A stretch of DNA of 64,000 nt from Chondrilla cf. caribensis. Lineage: Eukaryota > Porifera > Demospongiae > Chondrillida > Chondrillidae. The position numbers and the translations under genes are program-made. The notes beneath the pieces were generated by a model that saw only the letters and a list, made by a program, of their open reading frames with translations, had not been told where the DNA came from and searched no databases. The stretch spans positions 1,682,163 through 1,746,162 of the forward strand of contig OZ026558.1 of the NCBI GenBank assembly GCA_964020155.1, read 5' to 3'. Shown piece by piece: positions 1-9,465 of the stretch (positions within the stretch are counted from its first letter, which is position 1; the number at the start of each line of letters is the position of its first letter).

Positions 1-390
1 TGTACAAATTGAATTGTGTGTTGTGTGTATCATGATTTCTAATTATGTCATTATTTTTACAAATTTATCACTTATTGGTTATTCAAGTACATAATTTGGT
101 AATTCACCGAAAACCTTAATTGAAACTGTTAACCAATGATTAATATTCAGTCTCCACTCATTACATATGCATGTTTGGTTGTATGTACGTATACATAACG
201 GACTATTAAGGCATGATACTTGGTGCACATGTACCTAAATGTATGTACGTACGTGATATAATATTATATGTAATGTGTACGTGTGTGTAAATATGTGTAC
301 AGTATGTATGTATGTTATACATACATTTCACACTCACATATAGTACACACATAGGTAGATGTGTTATTCTATTAATCCTTTAAATCAGAT
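1..390 (-). repeat. FReD 3'-flank module (type alpha)
   Basis: Non-coding sequence downstream of the first FReD gene. It is rich in TGTATGTACGTA and contains the recurring marker CATAACGGACTATTAAGG. Near copies precede other FReD stops at about 9076-9465, 33550-33947, 38210-38619, 46205-46522, 49110-49475 and 61920-62290, so it travels with exon 2 as part of a cassette. No ORF in it is convincing. Confidence 0.75.
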
Positions 391-1511
391 TCACTTCTTG
401 TTAAACTTCAGTTTCATTTCAACAAGTTTGAATGAGTAGAATACAGGAGCACCAGGTTTGGCATTGTTCCATGTGATGCCTTTATTATTACTCACTCCTC
501 CTGCCAAGTACTCACCGTTAAGATTAACCCAGCGGCATTGGTTGTACCACCAACCTCCTCTGAATGTGACTGCACAGTTACCATTCCACTTGTCATGATC
601 TTGGTCATAGGTGGTGAACATCTGTCCACTGTGGTAGGGGAGTTCATCTCCAGCATCTCCACTGTATCCTGACGCGTTCATTGTATAGTTAGTGCTACCA
701 TCTCCGACTACAAACTGGGAGTATTCTGCATAATAAGAGTTCCCTTCCCAGTCTCCTAACTCCACCCTGAGCTTGGTTCCAGGAAGGTTGTTTGTCATGC
801 AGTGGATGTTGTCAAGTCCCATCCAGTATTCTCCTCTGGGGTTTCCAAATCCATTGACATAACTGTTCCAGTTACGATAGAATCCAACTGCTCCGTTAAA
901 TCTTCTTTGGAAGACGGTCCAGTTTCCTTCCATGTCACAATAAGCAGTGAAGGGTCCACACCCACAGTCCATGGTGTAGACTCCAGAACGTGAGCACACA
1001 TGTTGGTGAACTTGTTCACATCCACAGGGAGTGAGGGTTGGGCAGGTGTCATGACCTTTAGCAGAGCCTAAATAACCAACACAATGAGAGATTATAGTGG
1101 GTGTGAGCAGTTTGTATCTTTTGAATCATGCAAAATTGTGGAAAAGAAGATTTTTATTGGAAGTGTAGACATATAGTTTACTTTATACCCTGTAGGTACG
1201 TACATATGTACAGTATTTTATTATATTTTGAAAGGTGTAGTGGTTCACTGGATGGGCTATGCAGTATAAGTATGTAACTATGCATCAGGTACCTACGTAT
1301 GTTAGTACGTACATATGTACACCGTATGTAAGTGTGAAAGTTCTGTTGGAGTGTGCATTTACTGTATGTTTGTATGTGTAGTGTTTGTTGTGTATATTAC
1401 ACATTATCCACTGTACGCACAGCCTGTATGTAGTACTGTACTAAGTTACTCACATTGCTGAAATGCTGCCACTGATATTATCCCAAGGAAGATAGTGACC
1501 TTAGAGAACAT
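391..1511 (-). CDS. FReD-1, secreted fibrinogen-related lectin-like protein (type A)
   Basis: Two exons, 1454-1511 and 391-1067, with a 386-nt GT-AG intron. The predicted protein has 244 residues. Exon 1 is a hydrophobic signal peptide (MFSKVTIFLGIISVAAFQQ). Exon 2 begins with a Cys-rich lead (DTCPTLTPCGCEQVHQHVC) and then a fibrinogen C-terminal domain with the landmarks SGVYTMDCGCGPFTAYCDM, WTVFQRRFNGAV, GEYWMGLDNIHCM, LRVELGDWEG, DQDHD (about residues 174-178, the Ca-site position), NCAVTFRGGWWYNQC and a C-terminal strand ending KFNKK. This is the ficolin/tachylectin-like fold, which in other animals is a secreted, often acetyl-group-binding recognition lectin; the ligand here is unknown. 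The residue after the pocket cysteine is Arg (QCRWVN), where most paralogs and the wider family have His. Sequons NWT, NYT and NAS are present. It is nearly identical to FReD-3 including its flanks, so the two are a recent duplicate pair. Confidence 0.92.
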
Positions 1512-1599
1512 TGTTCTTTCTCTTGTTCCTCTCTGATCTTCCTCTCTTCCTGTCAGTATTCCTCTAGTGATAGCTGATTCTGCTCATTCACCCATCTCC

Positions 1600-1676
1600 T
1601 TATATAGCCGTGGCTGGGATGAGAATGACGTATGTTGAGTTGTCATGGTAATTTGATTTCTTATTACCATGGTGAT
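1600..1676 (-). promoter_or_regulatory. Promoter of FReD-1: TATA, CRE-like and two X-box-like sites
   Basis: Reading upstream from the ATG at 1511: a TATA box (CTATATAAGG on the minus strand, about 1600-1607), TGACGTA at 1626-1632, then GTTGTCATGGTAAT (1639-1652) and ATTACCATGGTGAT (1663-1676). Each 14-mer matches the RFX X-box palindrome at about 11 of 14 positions. The same order recurs before nearly every exon 1 in the window. The TATA assignment is firm; factor identity is inference. Confidence 0.75.
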
Positions 1677-1935
1677 ATTGTGTACACATTTGAACTAGTA
1701 TGAATATGACAGGATTCATGTTATTTGAGAGGTTGGTTGGTGGGTGTGCTTAGCTGAAAACAACTCACCTCTGTGTCTGTAGTGTGGAGGTCTTCCTTGT
1801 GTGCTGGTATGGGTTATTTCTCTTATATGAATGCTTTCATATAATATGTTCTTTGAACAATGTTGCTATGCAGCTGTTTCAAGTTTGTAAGGGGATATTG
1901 GAAGCCTTTTAATGCTCTACTTGCATAATACCAGT
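1677..1935 (-). repeat. Class I spacer, proximal block
   Basis: Conserved non-coding block found upstream of most FReD promoters. It contains, on the minus strand, a perfect splice-donor consensus AG|GTGAGT (about 1764-1772) and the marker GGAAGACCTCCACACTAC. The right end (GCTCTACTTGCATAATACC) always abuts a 23-bp minisatellite. I see no coding potential. Confidence 0.6.
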
Positions 1936-2168
1936 TCTGTGTGTAGACATGGCAGGTTCCTGTGTGTAGACATGTCAGGTTCCTGTTTGTAGACATGTCA
2001 GGTTCCTGTGTGTAGACATGGTAGGTTCCTGTGTGTAGACAAGGCAGGTTCCTGTGTGTAGACATGTCAGGTTCCTGTGTGTAGACATGGCAGGTTCCTG
2101 TGTGTAGACATGGCAGGTTCCTGTGTGTAGACATGGCAGGTTCCTGTGTGTAGACATGGCAGGCTCCT
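1936..2168. repeat. 23-bp minisatellite, about 10 copies
   Basis: Tandem 23-mers with core CAGGTTCCTGTGTGTAGACA followed by TGG, AGG or TGT. Because 23 is not a multiple of 3 and the unit lacks stops in some frames, it produces spurious long ORFs (STHRNLPCLHTGT-like) that should not be annotated as protein. Confidence 0.95.
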
Positions 2169-2565
2169 CTGTTGAGCATACAGGTACACAACACAACCTG
2201 TGGAGCATGCACGTAGTAAGGCCTTTTTGCTTATCAATTCCAATTTTTTTGAAGATGTGGTCATTTTCACATATTAAATGGCATTCACACAATTAAATGG
2301 TGGATATATGTTTGCTGATATTCATTTCAAAGTCTGAAGTAGGTTTAAGCAGTTTCATATTGATATTTATTTACATATACAAATTTCATATTGTAATTTC
2401 CTATCACAATGACATTGTTTTAACCAAATTGCTATGTGACCACAGTCGTACTGACCACACTTATCCTGGTCATCCTGAACCAGACGACTTAGTGATCTTG
2501 TTACTCTACTGTGAGGGGGTGTGTTGTGTGTAACAGAGCAACAAACCTCCACAATTATGAATAAA

Positions 2566-2634
2566 CACCAGGTTTGGCATAGATAGACCTTTATTCTCTG
2601 TATTACTCCCTCCTTCTGTCAAGTACTCACTGTC
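2566..2634 (-). pseudogene. FReD exon 2 relic (C-terminal part)
   Basis: Minus-strand translation gives a broken version of the FReD end: EYLTEG, SNTEYKGLSMPNLV, compared with EYLAEGVSNPEYKGISWDYAKPGA in intact genes. The last part is out of frame. The same relic recurs at about 11691, 14094, 15213 and 16995, so it was already dead when the spacer was amplified. Confidence 0.75.
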
Positions 2635-2990
2635 GTGTCAAACATGTAGGTGATTGTGTGGAACATGCAATTTTAATTTCGTTATTACTCCACACAATGG
2701 TTGAAACTGTCAACTAATGAATATCATTGTTTCCACACATGTACAAATTGGGGTCTATTGTATGTATATTATGTATGTAAGATTGTATGTTGAGTTGTTG
2801 TGGTAATTCCTTATTACCATGGTGATATTGGTTTGCACATTGAAAATAGTATGAACGTGACAGGATTCATGTTATTTGAGTGGTTGGTTAGTGATTGTGC
2901 TTAGCCGAAAACAACTCACCTCAAAGATCTGCATTTGTAGTGTATGGGTCTTCCTTCTTTGCTGGTATGAATTGTGAAGAAATGTATATT

Positions 2991-3040
2991 CCTGTGGTAA
3001 GAGAGCTTATCTCCAGGATTTCTGCTGTATCCAGATATAA
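2991..3040 (-). pseudogene. FReD exon 2 relic (pocket-proximal part)
   Basis: Minus-strand SGYSRNPGDKLSYHR resembles SGYSGDAGDKLSYHSGQMF of the intact domain. It sits next to the conserved donor block. Equivalent pieces occur at about 6995, 17480, 19482 and 36749. Confidence 0.65.
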
Positions 3041-3443
3041 GGTGTTGTGTGTTACTGGATGTGGTATACAGTACAGTATACGTACGTATGTAGATATGCA
3101 ACAGGTACCTTCAAACGTACGTACATTTGTTGGAATGTACAGTATGTGTGTATGTGAAGTGTTTAGTGTGTAAACGTAAACTTATACTAAACGTAACTTT
3201 TCTTCGAAAACGTTTACGGTTTTCGGGCAACATTTCTTTGAAAACGTTAAGGGTTATCAGTTTAAATGGTAACCTTTATCTGTTACCGTTACCTTTTTTA
3301 TGGACCCTACCGTATGTACATAGGTAGTTAGTTATTTTTGAAACATGCATTTACTTTATGTGCAGTGTTTAGTGTGTATACACATGGCCCACATTATCCA
3401 CTGTACACACAGCCTGTATGCAGTATTGTACTAAGTTACTTGC

Positions 3444-3501
3444 ATTGCTGAAATGCTGCCACTGATATTATCCCAAGGAGGATAGTGACCTTAGAGAACA
3501 T
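3444..3501 (-). other. Orphan FReD signal-peptide exon (exon 1) with GC donor
   Basis: Encodes MFSKVTILLGIISVAAFQQ and ends CAGCAAT followed by GCAAGT, a GC donor instead of the GTGAGT used elsewhere. It has an intact promoter upstream. No FReD exon 2 lies between it and exon 1 of FReD-1, so it is either a dead unit whose exon 2 was lost, or an alternative distal first exon that skips to the exon 2 at 391-1067 about 2.4 kb away. RNA would decide. Confidence 0.7.
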
Positions 3502-3589
3502 TGTTCTTTCTCTTGTTCTTCTCTGATCTTCCTCTCTTCCTGTTAGTATTCCTCTAGTGATAGCTGATTCTGCTAATTCACCCATCTCC

Positions 3590-3662
3590 TTATATAGTCT
3601 TTGTCTCGAGAGAAGTGACGTATGTTGAGGTTGTCATGGTAATTTCACATCACCATGGTGAT
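3590..3662 (-). promoter_or_regulatory. Promoter of orphan exon at 3444
   Basis: TATA box at about 3590-3597, TGACGTA at 3616, and X-box-like sites GTTGTCATGGTAAT (3630-3643) and ATCACCATGGTGAT (3649-3662; a perfect palindrome). Confidence 0.7.
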
Positions 3663-4646
3663 ATAGCAGTAATAATGGAAATTAGTGCAACCAAAATTGT
3701 ATTCATTGCTATTCCAGTGGTTGGTTGTATAATTGGGGGTTTTGTGTTGGTGAGCAACAACTCACCTCAAGGATCTGTAATGTGGTGGTCTTCCTTCTGT
3801 GCTGGTATGGGTTGTTTCCCTACATAAAAGCTGCAATGGATATTTGTATTCATCTCAAACTAGCATGTTGCTATTCAATAGCTCTGAGATATGTGGAGGC
3901 CATAATGGAAACCTTTCATCTACTACTTTACATAATGGGAAATTGACTGTATTATGTATTATACGTACGACAATGGGCAACACATTATAATTTGTGTTCA
4001 GTGTTTACTGTTTACTTTAAGTAATTAAGTGGAAACATTTCTAGTACACTGTACATAATTATGTACAATGTACAAAATGTTGCCGGAGATTACCCTGATG
4101 AGACCATTATGACATTATTGGATAACCCTAACAATCACTTCCACTACATAACCATGTACAAGAAGAAGCTGTTGGAGAATACTATGATGACACGGATGTT
4201 GCATTACCTCCACCAAAATTAATGAAGGTGTATTACTATAATATCCAATCCAGACAACATTTGTGTACGTATAACATTAGTTGTCAGGATAATTGAGTGA
4301 CAGTGTTAAGTATGCATGTCCCAGCCTGTGTTGAATTGCAGGCACATGTGTTGAACATCCAGCGGCCTGTGTTGAACACATAGGTGCATATATCGAACAT
4401 GCAGGTGCTTGTGGTGAACATGCAATTTCAATTTTGTTATTATTTGAAACAAGCAATTGAGCAACAATGATTGAAACTGTCAACTATTGAATACAGCCGT
4501 TTCCACACATGTCCTTCCAAATTTGGATCTATTGTATATAATAATAATATGCATAATCTTATTTCTGTAATTGAATTTCAAATCATTATACATCAGGTAT
4601 ATATGTGCATTGTACATACATACATACACAATACTCCTATTCAGAT
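3663..4646. repeat. Class II spacer and beta-type FReD 3' flank
   Basis: Non-coding. This second spacer type recurs at about 22069-23109, 29799-30290 and 42506-43429. Markers are GTTGGTTGTATAATTGG, the minus-strand donor block, and TCATCTACTACTTTACATAA. It holds a short 22-bp-type minisatellite (about 4313-4430, TGTGTTGAACACATAGGTGC-like) and ends in the beta flank (AAATTTGGATCTATTGTA...). Confidence 0.65.
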
Positions 4647-5661
4647 TCACTTCTTGTTAAACTTTAGTTTCATTTCGACGAATTTGAATGAGTATGAAGG
4701 AGCACCAGGTTTGGCATAGTCCCATGAGATGCCTTTACCATCTGGATTACTCACTCCTTCTGCCAAGTAATCACCGTTAAGATTAACGTTATGGCAACTG
4801 CTGTACCACCAACCTCCTCTGGTTAAGACTGCACAGTTACTACTGCTCTTGTCATGATCTTGGTCATAGGTGGAGAACATCTGTCCACTGTGGCCGGAGA
4901 GCTGATTTGTAATGTTTCCACTAAATCCCGACAGCGTCATTTTATAGTTGATGTTGCTGTCTCCAACTGCAAACTGGGAGTATTCTGCATAGTAAGAGTT
5001 CCCTTCCCAGTCTCCTAACTCCACCCTGAGCTTGGTTCCAGGAAGGTTGTTTGTCATGCAGTGGATGTTGTCAAGTCCCATCCAGTATTCTCCTCGGGGG
5101 TTTCCAAATCCATTGACATAACTGTTCCAGTTACGATAGAATCCAACTGCTCCATTAAATCTTCTCTGGAAGACGGTCCAGTTTCCTTCCATGTCGCAAT
5201 AAGCAGTGAAGGGTCCACACCCACAGTCCATGGTGTAGACTCCAGAACGTGAGCACACATGTTGGTGAACTTGTTCACATCCACAGGGGGTGAGGGTTGG
5301 GCAGGTGTCATGACCTTTAGCAGAGCCTGAATAACCAATACAATGAGAGGTTATAGTGGATGTGAGCAGTTTGTTTCAATTAGTGTCTTTTAAATCATGC
5401 AAGATTGTTATGGAAAATGTGTATTTTACTGGATAATGTGTGTACATACATATGTACACTGTATGTGTACATACGTATGTATGTACACATGTATGTGTAA
5501 TGTATGTAATGTGTATTGTATTGTTAAACATGCATGTATAAACATGGCCCACATTATCCACTGTACACACAGCCTGTATGCAGTATTGTACTAAGTTACT
5601 GACATTGCTGAAATGCTGCCACTGATATTATCCCAAGGAAGATAGTGACCTTAGAGAACAT
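4647..5661 (-). CDS. FReD-2, secreted fibrinogen-related protein (type A)
   Basis: Exons 5604-5661 and 4647-5326, intron 277 nt, 245 residues. The donor is GTCAGT rather than GTGAGT. The backbone is type A. Pocket segment: DQDHDKSSSNCAVLTRGGWWYSSCHNVNLNGDYL, given here in two parts as DQDHDKSSSNCAVLT and RGGWWYSSCHNV; the pocket His is present. The loop before it is unusual (SGNITNQLSGHSGQ), with an extra NIT sequon. The promoter and 1.2 kb of upstream spacer are an almost identical copy of those of FReD-8, although the exon 2 sequences belong to different backbone types. Confidence 0.92.
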
Positions 5662-5706
5662 TGTTCTTCTCTTGTTCTTCTCTGATCTTCCTCTCTTCCT
5701 GTCAGT

Positions 5707-6993
5707 ATTCCTCTAGTGATAGCTGATTCTGCTAATTCACCCATCTCCTTATATAGTCTTGGCTGGGATGAGAATGACGTGTGTTGGGTTGTCATGGTAA
5801 TGTCTTGTTAACATTCTTTTGGTGTGCACATTGAAAATAGTATGAATATGACAGGATTCATGTTGTTTGAGTAGTTGGTTAGTGGTTGGTTGGTGGTTGT
5901 ATGTAGCCGAAATACATTCACCTCAAAGATCTGTGTCTGCAGTGTGGAGGTCTTCCTTGTGTGCTGGTATGGGTTGTTTCTCTTATATGAATGCTTTCAT
6001 ACATGTTCTCTGCACAATGTTGCTATGTAGCAGTTTTAAGTTCATGATGGTAAGGCAGGTTCCTGTGTGTAGACATGTCAGGTTCCTGTGTTGAGCATAC
6101 AGGTACACAGCACAGCCTGTGGAGCATGTAGTAAGACCATTATGCTTATCAATTCCACTTGTGATGGAATACGTATGTCTATTTTCTTGTATTAAAATGG
6201 TATTATCACACTAAAATGAATGATATCTCTTTGATGACACTCAGTTTCTAAGTCTGAAGTAGGTTTGAGCAGTTTCGTCATATTATGTCAATTTCCTATC
6301 ACAATGACCTTGTTTTAACCAAATTGTTATGAGACCACAGTCGTACTGACTGCACCTATCCTGGTTGTCCTTAACAAGACAACTCAGTGATCTTGTTACT
6401 CTAAGGATAGTTATGATGAAAAAATTGAAATTTGACAACGTTTTAACACAATACACTACACTAATGTAGTGTAATGTGGGCATTGTTGTATGGGCAATAT
6501 CTTACTTGGTCAGTTAATACATACATGCCAATTGAAACAATTTTTTGTACACTCTGCACCTTTTGAAATCTTGCCGAAACCTCCTCTGAGCTTCGCCTCA
6601 ACAGCACAACAATGGAAGAAAACATGTCACCAGCACCAGATGCATCCTCAGTATGCAGCACAAATGGGAAATCCCTACCCTATTCAGGATTAATTCCTGT
6701 CAGTCTGTGTTTACCTTGGGGTAATTTTCTTTATCAGCAGTTCTCTTGCTCATTGAGATTAGAAATACGAAATAATAATCGGTGCAAGTTCTTTCGAACG
6801 ACATGAGTTGGTATGTACAAACGTGGTCGATTAATATGCATAAAAATGGTGTCAATTCGTCTGTTCTGCACACGCACATACGTTTATTGTCTCACTTTAT
6901 CTAAACAGCTGATGCAAGAGGAACAAACTGTTTGCCAGTCTCAGGAAAGGAAGAATCATTAGAAACAAAGTCAAATTTCAAATCTAGAAAGGG
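5707..6993. repeat. Segmental duplication, copy 1 (partner 34927-36213)
   Basis: Matches the partner with a constant offset of 29,220 over more than 1.1 kb, gapless where checked and with only scattered substitutions. It covers the promoter and spacer upstream of FReD-2. Inside are one and a half 23-mer repeats (about 6053-6090) and a segment at about 6460-6810 with small ORFs kept in both copies (for example a minus-strand frame with RRSSEEVSARFQKVQSV). I do not recognise a protein in them. Right of 6993 the copies diverge abruptly. Confidence 0.85.
5749..5801 (-). promoter_or_regulatory. Promoter of FReD-2
   Basis: TATA box at about 5749-5756, TGACGTG at 5775, one X-box-like site GTTGTCATGGTAAT at 5788-5801. 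The second X-box has decayed (TTGTTAACATTCTTTT). Confidence 0.7.
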
Positions 6994-6994
6994 C

Positions 6995-7030
6995 TTATCT
7001 CCAGGATTTCCGCTGTATCCAGATATAAGG
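6995..7030 (-). pseudogene. FReD exon 2 relic
   Basis: Short piece equal to the YSGNPGDK region of the domain, lying exactly at the break of the segmental duplication. Confidence 0.5.
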
Positions 7031-7077
7031 TGTCATGTGTTACTGGATGTGGTATATGGTATACAGTACACATGTAA

Positions 7078-7162
7078 TAGTTATATCCTGCCTAGGCGTG
7101 CTGTAGCAGATATAAAGTACTAATTGATTACTGAAGCAGCACACCTAGGCAGGATATAACTA
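7078..7162. repeat. Foldback element, imperfect inverted repeat
   Basis: Arms TAGTTATATCCTGCCTAGG and its reverse complement CCTAGGCAGGATATAACTA flank about 45 nt. A second copy is at about 36848-36937. It looks like a very short MITE or a hairpin-forming unit. Confidence 0.75.
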
Positions 7163-7164
7163 AC

Positions 7165-7375
7165 TTGTATCCTGGCGTGGTGAATGATATGCTCATAGTC
7201 CAATACAACATATTATATGCGACAGAAATGTGTTTACTAATTTCCTGCCTCGTTCTCATGCAATTAATCTCAACAATGAAACCTGTCTGGTGACCTGTAC
7301 TGTATCACCAACCTGTGCTACATGGCTAATGTACGCACAGTTTTTCCTTTGATCCACCCCTCAACCAGGATACAA
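7165..7375. mobile_element. Short MITE with TTGTATCCTGG termini, copy 1
   Basis: Begins TTGTATCCTGG and ends CCAGGATACAA (11-bp perfect inverted repeat). Other copies are 33283-33513 and 36941-37151; a loose copy of its right end is at about 7550-7592. No ORF. Confidence 0.7.
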
Positions 7376-7769
7376 GTACAAATGTACATACTGTACACAA
7401 TTTTATAAGTATATATCATACAGTACATACATTTATGTACATGTGCACCAAGTATCATACCTTAATAGTCCACAACCAAACATGCACATGTAATGAGTGG
7501 AGACTGAATATTATTCATTGGTTGACAGTTTCAATTATTTTTTTTAATTCACAGTTTTTCCTTTGATCCACCCCTCAACCAGGATACAAATGTATATAGA
7601 TATGTAACAGGTACCTCCAAACTACGTACATACGTGCACACTGTATGTAATGTGTGTTATGTATTTAGAATGTACATTTACTGCATGTGCGTATGTGTTT
7701 ATTGTGTACATGGCCCACATTATCCACTGTACACACAGCCTGTATGCAGTATTGTACTAAGTTACTCAC
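7376..7769. other. Spacer remnant before orphan exon
   Basis: A fragment of the alpha 3' flank (about 7440-7540) is followed by intron-like sequence that normally lies between exon 2 and exon 1. The FReD exon 2 that should sit in between is missing. Confidence 0.5.
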
Positions 7770-7827
7770 ATTGCTGAAATGCTGCCACTGATATTATCCC
7801 AAGGAAGATAGTGACCTTAGTGAACAT
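7770..7827 (-). other. Orphan FReD signal-peptide exon
   Basis: Encodes MFTKVTIFLGIISVAAFQQ with a normal GTGAGT donor. There is no exon 2 before FReD-2's own exon 1, about 2.1 kb downstream. It could be an alternative first exon of FReD-2 or a relic of a deleted gene. Confidence 0.7.
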
Positions 7828-7915
7828 TGTTCTTTCTCTTGTTCTTCTCTGATCTTCCTCTCTTCCTGTCAGTATTCCTCTAGTGATATCTGATTCTGCT
7901 AATTCACCCATCTCC

Positions 7916-7987
7916 TTATATAGTCTTGGCTGGGGATGAGAATGACGTGTTTATAGTTGTCATGGTAATTTCTTATTACCATGGTGA
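7916..7987 (-). promoter_or_regulatory. Promoter of orphan exon at 7770
   Basis: TATA box at about 7916-7923, TGACGTG, and two X-box-like sites ending at 7987. All elements are kept even though no exon 2 follows. Confidence 0.7.
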
Positions 7988-8297
7988 TTTTGTTGTACAC
8001 ATTGAAAATAGAATGAATATGACAGGAATCGTTTTATCCCACTGGTTGGTGGGTGGTTGTGGGTAGCAGAGCAACAACTCACCTCAAGGATCTCTGTCTG
8101 GTATATTCACTGTGTACTGTTATACATATGGGTTGTTACTCTTATATGAATGCTATTATAATAGTAGATTTTTGTACATGTCTCAATCTGGAAGGTTGCA
8201 TTGCAGCAGTTTCATAGTTTGTGTTGGTCAAATTGGAAGCCATTTTATGCTCCACTTGCATAATAGTATTTCTATGTAGACATGCAAATTTCTTGGT
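7988..8297. repeat. Class III spacer, proximal block
   Basis: Third spacer type, recurring at about 37556-37870, 39619-39964 and 45932-46142. Markers are AACAACTCACCTCAAGGATC (the minus-strand donor block), TCTGG(T)TGTATTC and TAGACATGCAAATTTCTTGG. Non-coding. Confidence 0.6.
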
Positions 8298-8846
8298 AAA
8301 CATGCAGGTATCTGTAGTGAACATGCGGGTATCTGTAGGGAACATGCATGTATCTGTAACGATCATGCATTTATCTGTAGTGAATATGCAGGTATCTGTA
8401 GTGAGTATGCATGTATCTGTAGTGAACATGCATGTATCTGTAGTGAACATGCATGTATCTGTGGTAAACATGCTGGTATCTGTAATGAACATGCATGTAT
8501 CTGTAGTGAACATGCATGTATCTGTAGTGAACATGCGTGTATCTATAGCGAACATGCGTGTATCTGTAGGGAACATGCGTGTATCTGTAGTGAACATGCG
8601 TGTATCTGTAGTGAACATGCAGGTATCTGTAGTGAACAAGCGTGTATCTGTAGTAAACATGCAGGTATCTGTAGTGAACATGCATGTATCTGTAGAGAAC
8701 ATGCAGGTATCTGTAGTGAACATGCGTATATCTGTAGTGAACATGCAGGTATCTGTAGTGAACATGCATTTATCTGTAGTGAACATGCATGTATCTGTAG
8801 TGAACATGCGTGTATCTGTAGTGAACATGCATGTATCTGTGTTGAA
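8298..8846. repeat. 21-bp minisatellite, about 26 copies
   Basis: Tandem unit TATCTGTAGTGAACATGCATG with variants at a few positions. The 21-bp period keeps frames open on both strands (VSVVNMH and TDTCMFT heptads), which explains ORFs of 229-238 codons; I do not regard these as genes. Confidence 0.95.
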
Positions 8847-9465
8847 TATTATATACACAATGAAGCCTCTGGAAACATATCAATGGTGGTTAGTTTATTC
8901 TGCTTGTTAATCATGTTTTGTGATGGAGCCATTCTTATAATATCATATCACAATAAATGTTGGGTAGTGGTTGTGTGTAGCGGAACAGCAAACCTCCACA
9001 ATGACCTGTGCATGACTGTTAGTATTGTCTCAGTGTGTATATACGTAGGTGAAGGATTAGTGTAATCCGTGCATCTGTACAAATTGAATCATGTGTTGTG
9101 TGTATCATGATTTCTAATTATGTCATTATTTTTACAAATTTATCACTTATTGGTTATTCAAGTACATAATTTGATAATTCACCGAAAACCTTAATTGAAA
9201 CTGTTAACCAATGAATAATATTCAGTCTCCACTCATTACATGTGCATGTTTGGTTGTATGTAAGTATACATAACGGACTATTAAGGCATGATACTCGGTG
9301 CACATGTACCTAAATGTATGTACATGCGTGATATAATATTATATGTAATGTGTACGTGTGTGTAAATATGTGTACAGTATGTATGTATGTTGTACATACA
9401 TTTCACACTCACATATAGTACACACATAGGTAGATGTGTTATTCTATTAGTCCTTCTAATCAGAT
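8847..9465. repeat. Class III distal block and alpha 3' flank
   Basis: Non-coding. The block GTTGAATATTATATACACAAT...GGTGGTTAGTTCATTCTGCT and AACCTCCACAATGACCTGTG recurs after every 21-mer array. From about 9076 it is almost identical to 1-390. Confidence 0.65.

Larger units (their letters stand above)
2169..3443. repeat. Class I spacer, distal block with relics
   Basis: Non-coding. It has the unit that follows each 23-mer array (TTGAGCATACAGGTACACAAC, then the GTGACCACAGTC... segment), a decayed FReD piece (2566-2634), a TGT-AACATGCA segment, a second FReD relic (2991-3040), and an AACGTTTACGG-rich stretch at about 3170-3310 resembling the ends of the element at 25692-26138. No ORF beyond short chance frames. 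Confidence 0.6.

Noticed and set aside
802..993. Plus-strand 60-63 codon frame (DVVKSHPVFSSGVSKS) conserved opposite every FReD exon
   Set aside because: Conservation is explained by the sense-strand FReD coding constraint; the antisense frame has no start or splice support of its own.
1936..2168. p53-type half-sites (AGACATGTCA) spaced 13 bp apart in the 23-mer
   Set aside because: Only the ACATGTC variant fits 9 of 10 positions and it is a minority; most units read ACAAGGC or ACATGGC. The match is probably accidental.
6460..6810. Small ORFs kept in both copies of the segmental duplication (SEEVSARFQKVQSV frame and its partner)
   Set aside because: The duplication is recent and gapless, so retention of short frames is expected without selection. 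No domain recognised.
8142..8910. Open frames of 238 codons (minus) and 229 codons (plus) over the 21-bp array
   Set aside because: A 21-bp unit lacking stops stays open in several frames on both strands at once. The heptads VSVVNMH and TDTCMFT are mirror products of one repeat.
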